The notes beneath the pieces are model-generated. The model was given only the letters and a program-made list of their open reading frames with translations, was not told where the DNA came from and searched no databases. Shown here piece by piece: positions 41,991-50,006 of a stretch of DNA of 64,000 nucleotides. Numbering within the stretch: position 1 is the stretch's first letter; each line of letters begins with the position of its first letter. Source of the DNA: Tsukamurella pulmonis (lineage in GTDB: Bacteria; Actinomycetota; Actinomycetes; Mycobacteriales; Mycobacteriaceae); the NCBI RefSeq assembly GCF_900103175.1, contig NZ_FNLF01000002.1, positions 2,804,136-2,868,135 on the forward strand, written 5' to 3'. The translations under genes and the position numbers were made by a program.

Positions 41991-42327
41991 AGTCGGCCTG
42001 CTCGATGTCGAGAGCGCGGGCCTGACCGATGAGGTCCTCGAGCGCGGCGGGCGGGAGCGCACCGGCCTCGTTGTAGACGAGGTTGCCCTTCTTGAAGACC
42101 ATCAGGGTCGGGATGGAGCGGATGTTGGCGGCCGCCGCGAGGCTCTGCTCGGCCTCGGTGTCGACCTTCGCGAAAACCACATCGGGATGATCCTCGGATG
42201 CCTTCTCAAAGGTCGGGGCGAAGGCCCGGCACGGCCCGCACCACGAGGCCCAGAAGTCGACCAGCACGATATCGTTGCCGGTCACGGTCTGATCGAACTT
42301 GTCTGCGGTCATATCAACTGTTGCCAT
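41959..42327 (-). CDS. trxA: Thioredoxin
   Basis: A 122-residue thioredoxin with WCGPC active site (Cys30, Cys33), DFWASWCGPCRAF and the cis-proline segment IRSIPTLMVFKKG. It reduces protein disulfides in the cytosol, as M. tuberculosis Rv1471. Its C-terminus (QADFSAAREESAE) overlaps the cyclase gene on the opposite strand by 32 bases. Confidence 0.9.
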   Translation of the reverse strand: MATVDMTADKFDQTVTGNDIVLVDFWASWCGPCRAFAPTFEKASEDHPDVVFAKVDTEAEQSLAAAANIRSIPTLMVFKKGNLVYNEAGALPPAALEDLIGQARALDIEQADFSAAREESAE

Positions 42328-42423
42328 ACTCTCCCCAACGATTTTGCCGACTCCATGATTCCCATTCGCCGAAATGTCGGATGGGATGGCTATTGTCTAC
42401 TCGGACGCGCACCCGCGCGTCGC

Positions 42424-42440
42424 ATGTACACCGAGTACAT
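42424..42440. promoter_or_regulatory. Palindrome upstream of the lectin-LysM gene
   Basis: ATGTAC and GTACAT form perfect 6-base arms around ACCGA, 17 bases before the ATG at 42458. It lies just before the AAGGGGAT ribosome binding region and may be an operator, or an mRNA hairpin affecting translation. Confidence 0.5.
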
Positions 42441-42457
42441 CGACTAAGGGGATACAC

Positions 42458-43030
42458 ATGACCGACGTGCTTCGCGCAGGTAACCAGCTCGGCCTCGGGG
42501 AGACTCTCGACTCCCTCAACGGCGGCTACACGCTGACCCTGCAGAGCGATGGCAACCTCGTACTCACCGAGGGCGCCGGCACCGTGGTGTGGGCCAGCGG
42601 CACCGATGGCAAGGGCGTCGAGCGCGCCAACTTCCAGACCGACGGCAACTTCGTGCTCTACAACGGCGCCGGTGAGGGCGTCTGGTCCACCCAGACCGAG
42701 GGCTCCGGCGCCGACCGCATCGTCCTGCAGGACGATCGCAACCTCGTCGTCTACGCCGGCGATGCCGACAAGTGGGCCTCCAACACCGCCACCGACCAGC
42801 CCGCCCCGGCTCGTCAGGCCGCTCCGGAGCCCGAGCCCGTCGCCGCCGAGGCGCCCGCCGCGCCGGCCGCTCCCGCGCCGCGCACCCACACCGTCGTCTC
42901 GGGCGACACCCTGTGGGCCATCGCCGAGCAGTACCTGGGCGACGGCAACCGCTACACCGAGATCGCGCAGCTCAACAACATCGCGAACCCGGATCTGATC
43001 AACGTCGGCCAGGTCATCACCATCCCCTGA
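42458..43030 (+). CDS. B-lectin (mannose-binding) and LysM domain protein
   Basis: A 190-residue protein without signal peptide. Residues 1-110 form a bulb-type lectin unit with three QxDxNxVxY sites (Q29-T37 with Tyr changed to Thr, Q60-Y68, Q91-Y99). A Pro/Ala/Glu-rich linker (112-142) leads to a LysM domain (THTVVSGDTLWAIAEQYLG, 143-189) for peptidoglycan. Lectin-type bacteriocins and surface proteins have such pairings. It is followed by a clear terminator, so it is monocistronic and perhaps strongly expressed. Confidence 0.85.
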   Translation: MTDVLRAGNQLGLGETLDSLNGGYTLTLQSDGNLVLTEGAGTVVWASGTDGKGVERANFQTDGNFVLYNGAGEGVWSTQTEGSGADRIVLQDDRNLVVYAGDADKWASNTATDQPAPARQAAPEPEPVAAEAPAAPAAPAPRTHTVVSGDTLWAIAEQYLGDGNRYTEIAQLNNIANPDLINVGQVITIP

Positions 43031-43050
43031 TCCACCGACGCTCAGACGCG

Positions 43051-43089
43051 AACCGGCCGGCCTCCCGCGATGGAAGGCCGGCCGGTTTT
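43051..43089 (+). terminator. Intrinsic terminator after the lectin-LysM gene
   Basis: A perfect 13-base stem (43051-43063 with 43075-43087) and an 11-base loop are followed by TTTT. It is 20 bases after the stop of the lectin-LysM gene and can also serve the small minus-strand gene. Confidence 0.85.
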
Positions 43090-43103
43090 CGTTCACGGCG
43101 CGC

Positions 43104-43238
43104 TCAGAGGCTGCGCGGATGAGCGCCGAGCGAAGCCGAGATGACGGCCAACGGCGTGCTCGTCAGGCGCAGGTTGTGCCGTTCCTGCGGGGTCATCGTC
43201 CACCGCGCGTACAGGTTCCGTGCGAGTGCGAACATCAT
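43104..43238 (-). CDS. Small 44-residue protein, unknown
   Basis: An ATG-to-TGA frame of 44 codons, too short for many gene finders. AAAGGTG lies five bases before the ATG. The protein has a hydrophobic/basic start (MMFALARNLYARW), a TPQERHNLRL segment and the C-terminus SLGAHPRSL. It is read away from the lectin gene's terminator. No family is recognised. An alternative start is the second ATG. Confidence 0.5.
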   Translation of the reverse strand: MMFALARNLYARWTMTPQERHNLRLTSTPLAVISASLGAHPRSL

Positions 43239-43416
43239 GGCTCACCTTTCCTACGAGCCGCACGGACGCCGGCGAAGCCGAAGTCTGTGCGGCAATGAAG
43301 TTTTCAGCGGCCGGACGCGCCGGCCGGGGTTCGAACCACAGCCAGTATCACCCCGCGACGACGGCGCGGCAACCACTTCCGCGTCAAGATCCCGTCATCA
43401 TCGCGCTACCTGTTGT

Positions 43417-44640
43417 TCACTCGCCGCGCAGCAGCCCCTTCGCCACGTGCGTCACCTGGATCTCGTTGCTCCCCGCGTAGATCATGAGCGACTTGGCGTC
43501 GCGCGCGAGCTGCTCGACGCGGTACTCGGCCATGTATCCGTTGCCGCCGAACAGCTGCACGGCCTCCATCGCCACCTCGGTGGCGGCTCGCGAGCTGTAG
43601 AGCTTCATGGCCGAGGCCTGTGCCAGCGTCGGCGGCTTACCGGCGCGCGAGGCCTCAATGGCCGTGAACAGCATGTTCTGCACGTTGATCCGGGCCACCT
43701 CCATCTCGGCCAGCTTCAGCTGAATGAGCTGGAACTTCCCGATCTCCTGCCCCCACAGTGTGCGCGAGCGGGCGTAGTCGATGGACAGCCGCTGCGCCTC
43801 GTTGATGATGCCCAGCGCGAGCGCCGCGATGCCGATCCGCTCGGCGGTGAAGCCGGCCTTCGCCGAGGCCCCGCCGCCACCGGGCGTCTCCTCGGTCCCG
43901 CCGAGCAGGCGGTCCGCGCCGAGGTGCACGTCGTCGAAGAACAGCTCACCGGTGGGAGAGCTCATCATGCCCATCTTCTTGAAGGCCTTGCCCTGCGTGA
44001 GCCCCTCCATGCCCGTGTCCAGCACGAAGGTGAGCACCTTGCGGTCGCGGATCGGCGTGCCGTCACCCTCGTCGAGTTTGGCGAAGACGACGATCGTGTC
44101 GGCGTGCGGGCCGTTGGTGATGAAGGTCTTCTGCCCCTTGAGGATGTAGCCGCCCTGACCGTCCCGGCGCACCGTCGTCTTCATGCCGCCGAGGGCGTCG
44201 GAGCCGCTGTCGGGCTCGGTGATCGCCCACGCGCCGACCTTCTCCATGGTGACCAGCTCGGGCAGCCAGCGCTTCTTCTGCGCGAGGGTGCCGCGGGACT
44301 TGATCGTCGACACCGTCAGGCCCATCGAGACGCCCATCGAGCCGATCAGGCCGAGGCTGACGCCGGCCATCTCGACGTTGAGGATGAGGAACATCGACGA
44401 GCTCAGCGTGCTGGAGCCGCCGGCCTTCGGCTTCTCCCCCGCCTCTTCCGCGGCCAGCTCGGCCTCGAGGTTCTCGCGGTTGACCTGGTCGATGCCGAAG
44501 GTCTGCAGCATCTTCCGGGTGATGTCGTAGGGCGGCAGCGCGCCGGTCTCCAGCTCGTCGACGTGCGGGCGCACCTCCTTGTCGATGAACGCCCGCAGGG
44601 CGTCGCGCACCATCAGGTCTTCGTCGGACCACTCGAACAC
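43417..44640 (-). CDS. Acyl-CoA dehydrogenase
   Basis: A 407-residue FAD-dependent acyl-CoA dehydrogenase. It has WAITEPDSGSDALGGMKTT and the C-terminal QLFGGNGYMAEYRVEQLARD. Where many members have the catalytic Glu (IYEGT), this reads IYAGS, so the base must lie elsewhere or activity is altered. GTG at 44640 is chosen since GGAGG lies six bases upstream. A KstR-like palindrome is 17 bases further up, so it may belong to a sterol or long-chain catabolic regulon. Confidence 0.85.
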   Translation of the reverse strand: MFEWSDEDLMVRDALRAFIDKEVRPHVDELETGALPPYDITRKMLQTFGIDQVNRENLEAELAAEEAGEKPKAGGSSTLSSSMFLILNVEMAGVSLGLIGSMGVSMGLTVSTIKSRGTLAQKKRWLPELVTMEKVGAWAITEPDSGSDALGGMKTTVRRDGQGGYILKGQKTFITNGPHADTIVVFAKLDEGDGTPIRDRKVLTFVLDTGMEGLTQGKAFKKMGMMSSPTGELFFDDVHLGADRLLGGTEETPGGGGASAKAGFTAERIGIAALALGIINEAQRLSIDYARSRTLWGQEIGKFQLIQLKLAEMEVARINVQNMLFTAIEASRAGKPPTLAQASAMKLYSSRAATEVAMEAVQLFGGNGYMAEYRVEQLARDAKSLMIYAGSNEIQVTHVAKGLLRGE

Positions 44641-44656
44641 CGGCAACCTCCGTCAA

Positions 44657-44670
44657 TAGAACGTGTTCTA
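44657..44670. promoter_or_regulatory. KstR-like operator upstream of the acyl-CoA dehydrogenase
   Basis: TAGAACGTGTTCTA has perfect 6-base arms around GT, matching the KstR consensus TnnAACnnGTTnnA. The inner 12 bases are identical to the site at 14399-14410. It lies between the divergent acyl-CoA dehydrogenase and MarR-type genes. Confidence 0.75.
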
Positions 44671-44768
44671 CATATTGGGGTCCATCCTCGCACCTCCGCC
44701 GCCCGACGGTGCGCGAACCCCCGGGAAGCCCTTGACCTCAACCAACGTTTAGGAAATACCGTCGGGGC

Positions 44769-45218
44769 ATGGAGGACTACACGGACGACCGCATCCTGGG
44801 ACAACCGATCGGCTACTGGGCCAGCATGACCGGACGATCCGCCGTCCGGTTCATCCGCGCCACGCTCGAACGCCACGGGCTCACCCAACCGCAGTGGTGG
44901 GCGCTGAACTACATCGCCGACCGCCCCGACGGCGTCGGGATGGACGAGGTGGTCGAGTATCACCGCGGCTTCGTCGACACCGACGACGCGCTGCGCCCCG
45001 ACGTCACCTGCCTCGTCGCGACCGGGCTGCTCGACGACACCGACGGCGCCCTCACCGTCAGCCCCGCGGGCCGGCGGCGCCGCGACGAGACCTGGCCGGA
45101 CATCCGCTCCGCCCTCGCGCAGATCCGCGCGGGCGTCACCGACGACGACTTCATCACCACGATCCGGACCCTGCAGCGGATGATCGACAACATCGGCGAC
45201 CCCGCCTGGCACGCCTGA
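44769..45218 (+). CDS. MarR-like winged-helix regulator
   Basis: A 149-residue protein. RHGLTQPQWWALNYIADRPDGVGMDEVVEY and the DGALTVSPAGRRRRDETW wing match MarR-type regulators. TTGACC at 44732-44737 is a likely -35 box. It is divergent from the acyl-CoA dehydrogenase and converges on the acyl-CoA synthetase gene with one base between stops. The ligand is unknown. Confidence 0.75.
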   Translation: MEDYTDDRILGQPIGYWASMTGRSAVRFIRATLERHGLTQPQWWALNYIADRPDGVGMDEVVEYHRGFVDTDDALRPDVTCLVATGLLDDTDGALTVSPAGRRRRDETWPDIRSALAQIRAGVTDDDFITTIRTLQRMIDNIGDPAWHA

Positions 45219-45219
45219 G

Positions 45220-46749
45220 TCAGTTGACCTTGCGCTCCAAGGCGTCCCAGAACGGCGCGCGGAGCACGAACTTCTGGATCTTGCCCGTCGCGGTGCGCGG
45301 GAGCGAGTCGACGAAGTCGATCCGCTTCGGGCACTTGTACCCGGCCAGGTGCTCGCGGGTGTGCGCGATGAGTTCCTCGGCGGTCACCCCGTCGGCGACG
45401 ACGATCGCGGTGACGAGCTCGCCCCATTTCTCGTCCGGGATGCCGATCACCGCGACCTCGCGGACGGCCGGGTGCAGGGCGAGAGCGTCTTCGACCTCGA
45501 TGGAGGTGACGTTCTCACCACCCGAGATGATCACGTCCTTCTTCCGGTCGGCGATGGTCAGGTAGCCGCCCTCGAAGGTCCCGCGGTCGCCGGTGTGGAA
45601 CCAGTCGCCCTCGAGTGCCGCGGCGGTCTCGGCCGGCTTGTTCCAGTACGCGGTGAGCGCATGGTTGGTGCGGGTGAGGATCTCGCCGTCCTCGTCGATC
45701 TTCAGCGTCACGCCGAGCGCCGGCGCGCCCGCGCGGCCGAGGCGGCGGGCCACCTCCATCGGGTCGTCGCCGGCCCACTCCGCACGCTCGCGGTTGACGG
45801 TGATCAGCGGCGAGGTCTCGGTGAGGCCGTAGATCTGGATGAACTCCCAGCCCAACTCGTACCGCACGCGGTGGATCACGCGGGTGGGCGGCGGTGCGCC
45901 CGCGCAGATGACGCGGACGGTGCCGCTGCCCGGGATCGGTCCGTCCCACTCGGCGGCGGCGTCGAGCGCCGCGGTCACCACGGCGGGCGCCGCGCACATG
46001 ACCGTCACCCCCTGGTCGCGGACGCGGCGCAGGATCTCGCCACCGTCGACCTTACGGAGGACGACATGCTTGATCCCGACCCCGGTGGCGGCGAACGGCA
46101 TGCCCCAGCCGTTGGCGTGGAACATCGGCAGGGTGTGCAGCAGGACGTCGTTGTCGGTCAGCGCGACGTGCATGCCGAAGACCGTGGCGTTGAGCCAGAG
46201 GTTGCGGTGCGTGAGCTGCACGCCCTTCGGCCGAGCGGTGGTGCCCGAGGTGTAATTGATGGTGGCGGTGGCGTTCTCGTCGCCCGCCCAGGGCTTCGGC
46301 TCGGACGGTGCGCCGGCCCGCCCGAAGATCTTCTCGTCGTCGCGACCGAGCACGAAGACGTGCTTCGCGGTCACGGTCTCCGCGAGGTGCTCGACCTCGG
46401 GGTCGAGCAGCAGCACCTCGGCGCCGGAGTCCTCGACGATGTACTCGACCTCGGCCGGCGCGAGCCGGAAGTTGACCGGCACCAGGATCCGACCCCAGCC
46501 GGAGACTCCGAAGAACGACGTCAGCAGGCGGGCGGCGTTCTGCGAGACGATGGCGACGCGGCCGCCGACGGGAACGCCCAGCTCGTCGAGCCGGGCGGCC
46601 TGCCCGCGCGCGAGGGCCGCCATCTCGGCGTAGGTCCTCTCGCCCCACGATGGTGCCGGTTGGTCCGGCTCGTCGACCATCCCGACGCGGTCGGGGTAGA
46701 CGATCTCGGCCCGGTCCAGAAAGTCACGTACACCCAGATTCACGAACAT
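45220..46749 (-). CDS. Acyl-CoA synthetase (AMP-binding, FadD-like)
   Basis: A 509-residue adenylate-forming ligase. The AMP-binding motif is YTSGTTARPKG, followed by IYGLTETSP and the late GWFHTGD-like GDWFHTGDRG and the catalytic-Lys region PRTATGKIQKF. It activates a fatty or aromatic acid to the CoA ester with ATP. It is divergent from the MarR-GNAT gene, whose palindromic operator lies in the gap. Confidence 0.9.
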   Translation of the reverse strand: MFVNLGVRDFLDRAEIVYPDRVGMVDEPDQPAPSWGERTYAEMAALARGQAARLDELGVPVGGRVAIVSQNAARLLTSFFGVSGWGRILVPVNFRLAPAEVEYIVEDSGAEVLLLDPEVEHLAETVTAKHVFVLGRDDEKIFGRAGAPSEPKPWAGDENATATINYTSGTTARPKGVQLTHRNLWLNATVFGMHVALTDNDVLLHTLPMFHANGWGMPFAATGVGIKHVVLRKVDGGEILRRVRDQGVTVMCAAPAVVTAALDAAAEWDGPIPGSGTVRVICAGAPPPTRVIHRVRYELGWEFIQIYGLTETSPLITVNRERAEWAGDDPMEVARRLGRAGAPALGVTLKIDEDGEILTRTNHALTAYWNKPAETAAALEGDWFHTGDRGTFEGGYLTIADRKKDVIISGGENVTSIEVEDALALHPAVREVAVIGIPDEKWGELVTAIVVADGVTAEELIAHTREHLAGYKCPKRIDFVDSLPRTATGKIQKFVLRAPFWDALERKVN

Positions 46750-46835
46750 GCGGCCCAGGCTATTGCCGTCGCACAGGTCCGCGGGGCGAGTCGGTCAAAC
46801 GGGAGCGGGTTGCATCCCATTGCCCTCGATCACTC

Positions 46836-46853
46836 CTCTGACTAAAGTCAGAG
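46836..46853. promoter_or_regulatory. Perfect 18-base MarR-type operator
   Basis: CTCTGACT-AA-AGTCAGAG is an 18-base perfect palindrome ending two bases before the ATG at 46856. Binding here would block initiation of the MarR-GNAT gene, so self-repression is likely. Confidence 0.8.
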
Positions 46854-46855
46854 AA

Positions 46856-47743
46856 ATGAACGATCAGGTGGACGGCGTCCGGCGATTCAACCGCGCGGTC
46901 ACGCAGCGGCTCGGCGTGCTGCAGGATCGCTACCTCGCGCGGGACCGCCCACTGGGGCAGGCGCGGCTGCTGTGGGAGATCGGCCGCGCGGACGGCGGCG
47001 TCGACCTCCGTGACCTGCGCTCGCGCCTCGATCTCGACTCCGGGTACCTCAGTCGCCTGCTCCGCGCGCTCGAGTCGGACGGGCTGGTCACCGTCGGGCA
47101 GGACGACGGTGACGGTCGCGTCCGGACCGCCCGCGTCACCCCCGCCGGCGCGGCCGAGTACGACGAGCTCGAAACCCGATCCCACGACGCCGCGCAGGCG
47201 CTGCTCGATCCGCTCTCGACGGGGCAACGCGCGCGGCTCGTCTCGGCGATGGAGGAGGTCGAACGGCTGCTCGTCGCCTCGCTGGTGCGGGTCGAGGAGG
47301 CCGACGCCGGCTCCCCCGCGGCCCGATTCGCGGCCCGGGCGTACTACGGCGAGCTCGGCGCGCGCCTGCAGGACGGCTTCGATCCCGATGTGGGCGGCGC
47401 GATCCGTGACGCGGCGATCACGCCGCCGGCGGGGCTGCTCCTGGTCGCGACGCTGCGCGAGGAGACCGTCGGGTGCGGGGCGCTCACCTTCCAGGACGAC
47501 GGCTTCGCCGAGGTCAAGCGCGTGTGGGCGGCGCCCACGATGCGCGGCCTCGGTCTCGGCCGCCGGATCATGGCCGAGCTGGAGGATCGCGCTCGCGCGG
47601 CGGGCGTGCGGACCGTGCGGCTGGACACGAACGCCGATCTCACCGAGGCGATCGGCCTGTACCGCGCGCTCGGGTACGCCGAGGTCGAGCGCTACAACGA
47701 CAACCCCTACGCGCAGCGCTGGTTCGCGAAGGACCTGCGGTAG
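46856..47743 (+). CDS. MarR-GNAT fusion: regulator with acetyltransferase domain
   Basis: A 295-residue protein. The N-terminal ~140 residues are a MarR winged helix (LRSRLDLDSGYLSRLLRALE). The C-terminal half is a GNAT acetyltransferase: VWAAPTMRGLGLGRRIM is the acetyl-CoA loop and GLYRALGYAEVERYN the end. Such fusions may sense and modify a small amine or drug. The palindrome over its start suggests it controls itself and perhaps the divergent acyl-CoA synthetase. Confidence 0.88.
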   Translation: MNDQVDGVRRFNRAVTQRLGVLQDRYLARDRPLGQARLLWEIGRADGGVDLRDLRSRLDLDSGYLSRLLRALESDGLVTVGQDDGDGRVRTARVTPAGAAEYDELETRSHDAAQALLDPLSTGQRARLVSAMEEVERLLVASLVRVEEADAGSPAARFAARAYYGELGARLQDGFDPDVGGAIRDAAITPPAGLLLVATLREETVGCGALTFQDDGFAEVKRVWAAPTMRGLGLGRRIMAELEDRARAAGVRTVRLDTNADLTEAIGLYRALGYAEVERYNDNPYAQRWFAKDLR

Positions 47744-47765
47744 ACGCTCCGCCGTGCGGCGGCGA

Positions 47766-48242
47766 TCAGCGCATCTGGAACCGTCCCGTGCAGACCGCCT
47801 CGGGCGCGCTCCCCGGCTTGACCTTGACCGTGACGACCAGGGGGCCGGGCCCCGGCCGAGCGGAACCGCTGGTCATCACGGTGCTACCGGGCTGGAACAG
47901 CTCGCGACGCTCGACGGAGGTGTTGATCGGCACCGAACCCTGCTTGCCGGTGACCTCGTTCTTCCAGGTCATGGTTCCGACGACGGGGAACGTCCGGAAG
48001 TAGGTCCTGCCGTGCTGGACCAGGATGCCGACGTCCTCGCCCACCGTCGGCTCGACCGTCTGGGTCACGCGGATGAAGATTCCGTACCTCTCGGCGAAGT
48101 TCGGGCTGGCGAACGAAGGGCAGTCGTGGCGTTGTTCATGTCCGATGGTGTCCGCGGAGGCCATGCCCGCGCCCAGAGCGACCCCTGCGGTGGCGGCGAC
48201 GACGACGGATCCGACGATGCGAGTAACAGTTTGCGTAGCCAT
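47766..48242 (-). CDS. Secreted small protein, unknown
   Basis: A 158-residue exported protein with signal peptide (VVVAATAGVALGAGMASA, cleavage before DTIG). The mature part is beta-rich with two Cys and WKNEVTGKQGS. Its pattern resembles the next secreted protein (WRNTTTGQVGS), read divergently from the other side of the gap, so the two are probably distant paralogues. No function is recognised. Confidence 0.7.
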   Translation of the reverse strand: MATQTVTRIVGSVVVAATAGVALGAGMASADTIGHEQRHDCPSFASPNFAERYGIFIRVTQTVEPTVGEDVGILVQHGRTYFRTFPVVGTMTWKNEVTGKQGSVPINTSVERRELFQPGSTVMTSGSARPGPGPLVVTVKVKPGSAPEAVCTGRFQMR

Positions 48243-48426
48243 GCTTTGAATATCGCGACCGCAAGCGCCGTCATTACCCGCGCAGGTCAGCGGTCGTCTC
48301 GGCCCGTTCCGTTGCGGCGCTGTTTCAGGGTGGCGGTAACAAGTACTGAGTGGGAATCGACAGGATTGGTGAGGCTCGAGAAAGCGGTCGCGATCGACGT
48401 GTTCATTCGAATCGAAAGGTTCTCCG

Positions 48427-48840
48427 ATGTCTCGTTACACCAAGGTCGTCTCGTTCGCCGGCGCGCTCGCGCTGTGCGGTTCCGCCGCGGGAGTCACCGG
48501 CGCTGCCGCGGAACCCACGGGCTGCAACGTCGGCAACGACCTCCTCGTCACCGCCGGGCAGTCCCAGTCGGTGCCCGCAGCGGCGGACTTCTTCTCGACC
48601 TGGCCCAGCACAGCCGATCCTGCGGTCACGAGCACGGTCGTCGACTGGCGCAACACCACGACGGGGCAGGTCGGCTCGCAGCGCGCACCGGGGGCACCGG
48701 GCTTCATCGCCGGGCAGCTGTCGTCCTCGATCAACGGCGTCCCCACCGGGGTCGGCACCGTCGAGTTCACGGTGCACGTCTCCGACACGTCGTTGAACCG
48801 TCCGTACCTGGAATGCTCCGGGGCGACGGTCATCCACTGA
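48427..48840 (+). CDS. Secreted small protein, unknown
   Basis: A 137-residue protein with signal peptide (VVSFAGALALCGSAAGVTGA, cleavage near AAA-E). The mature part has two Cys and WRNTTTGQVGSQ, echoing its divergent neighbour at 47766-48242. Mycobacterial and Rhodococcus genomes have many such short secreted proteins. No function is recognised. GAAAGGTTCTCC precedes the ATG. Confidence 0.7.
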   Translation: MSRYTKVVSFAGALALCGSAAGVTGAAAEPTGCNVGNDLLVTAGQSQSVPAAADFFSTWPSTADPAVTSTVVDWRNTTTGQVGSQRAPGAPGFIAGQLSSSINGVPTGVGTVEFTVHVSDTSLNRPYLECSGATVIH

Positions 48841-48870
48841 CCCCGCAGTCGGGCAGCAATAGGGTCTGCG

Positions 48871-49464
48871 TCAGTCCTCCGTGTCGAGATCGACCACGAG
48901 CATCTCCTGCCACATCACGCCGTCGTCGCCCTGGAGATCGCCGTGCCGCAGTTCGCTGGGCGGTCCGTCGATCCGTGTGACGAGCTGCGATCCGCGCACG
49001 GGTGCGAGGTCGAACCACTGTCCGACGCGTCCGTCGAACTCGATCGGATCGCCGGACTCGACCACGTAGTCGTAGGGCATCGAGGCGAGCCGGAGACCAG
49101 TGACCGTCGCCGTGACGAAGGCATTTTCGCTGGCGGGGTCGATCACGTCTCGCCGTTGCCCCTCGCGAACGGCCATTGGTCCGTCGACGATCACCACTGT
49201 TCCGGTGAGCACTTCCCGGCCGGCCGCGTCGGTCTCGGGCGCCTTCGCGCAAAGAATGCGCCCCACCCCGATATCGGCAACCAGCGGAACACCTGTGGCG
49301 CTGCGATCCACGGCGTCGACCGCGGCTGTCCACCCTTCGCCCACGTACCCCAGGTGTTCGGCCGATTCGACGGTCCACCGCAATCGCCACCGTCCGTGGA
49401 GACCGAGATGCGGACCGACCAGTCGCCGGTAAGTATGGATCTGCATGACAGCGGGGATGATCAT
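48871..49464 (-). CDS. Cytoplasmic protein, unknown
   Basis: A 197-residue beta-rich protein with no signal peptide (an internal start at 49446, MQIHTYRR, is also possible). Features are WRLRWTVESAEHLGYVGEGW near residue 27 and an acidic C-terminus. No family is recognised. The start lacks a clear ribosome binding site. Confidence 0.55.
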   Translation of the reverse strand: MIIPAVMQIHTYRRLVGPHLGLHGRWRLRWTVESAEHLGYVGEGWTAAVDAVDRSATGVPLVADIGVGRILCAKAPETDAAGREVLTGTVVIVDGPMAVREGQRRDVIDPASENAFVTATVTGLRLASMPYDYVVESGDPIEFDGRVGQWFDLAPVRGSQLVTRIDGPPSELRHGDLQGDDGVMWQEMLVVDLDTED

Positions 49465-49571
49465 TGCGCGCCAAAGTACAACGGCCGATGACCCGATGAC
49501 CAGAGACGGGCCCGGTGGCGCTCACGACCTCCCCTCAGGTCGTCGCCGGTCGGCGGGTACGTTGGCGAGAG

Positions 49572-50006
49572 ATGCACGACGACACCGACGGGGCGCCCGA
49601 GTCTGCCTGGCAGAAGTTCTGGCCGGGTGCCTTCGTCGGCATCGTGCTCTTCTTCCCCGCGTATCTGCTCGCGACGATCGTCTACGCCGTGATGGGGCGG
49701 CACGGGATTCCGCTCGGCCCGTTCCTCTCGCTCCCCATCGGAGCCGTCCTCCTCGGGATCGCCACCTCCGTCGAGGACAGCGTGCAGTCGGCCGCCTTCT
49801 GGCCGAAGATCGAGGACGCCTGGTACCTGCTTCCCGGTCTCGCGACGCATGTACTGCCCATCGCGCTCGCCGTGGTTGCGCCGTATCCGATTGCGACGGG
49901 CGTTCCAGGCGGAGCGTCCGTCCTCGTGGCGGGAGCTCTCGTCTTCGTCCCCGCGGGGCTGGCGATCGGCCGGGCGCGGCGCAAGAACAGGCGCGATCAG
50001 AACTAA
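49572..50006 (+). CDS. Small membrane protein, unknown
   Basis: A 144-residue protein with four hydrophobic segments; the last one ends in basic residues (RARRKNRRDQN). ATG at 49572 is favoured over 49515. The function is unknown. Its stop touches the stop of the opposing gene. Confidence 0.6.
   Translation: MHDDTDGAPESAWQKFWPGAFVGIVLFFPAYLLATIVYAVMGRHGIPLGPFLSLPIGAVLLGIATSVEDSVQSAAFWPKIEDAWYLLPGLATHVLPIALAVVAPYPIATGVPGGASVLVAGALVFVPAGLAIGRARRKNRRDQN

Noticed and set aside
47749-47762. Terminator between the MarR-GNAT and secreted-protein genes
   Set aside because: CCGCC/GGCGG can pair, but the stem is only five bases and has no T-run, so it is too weak to call.
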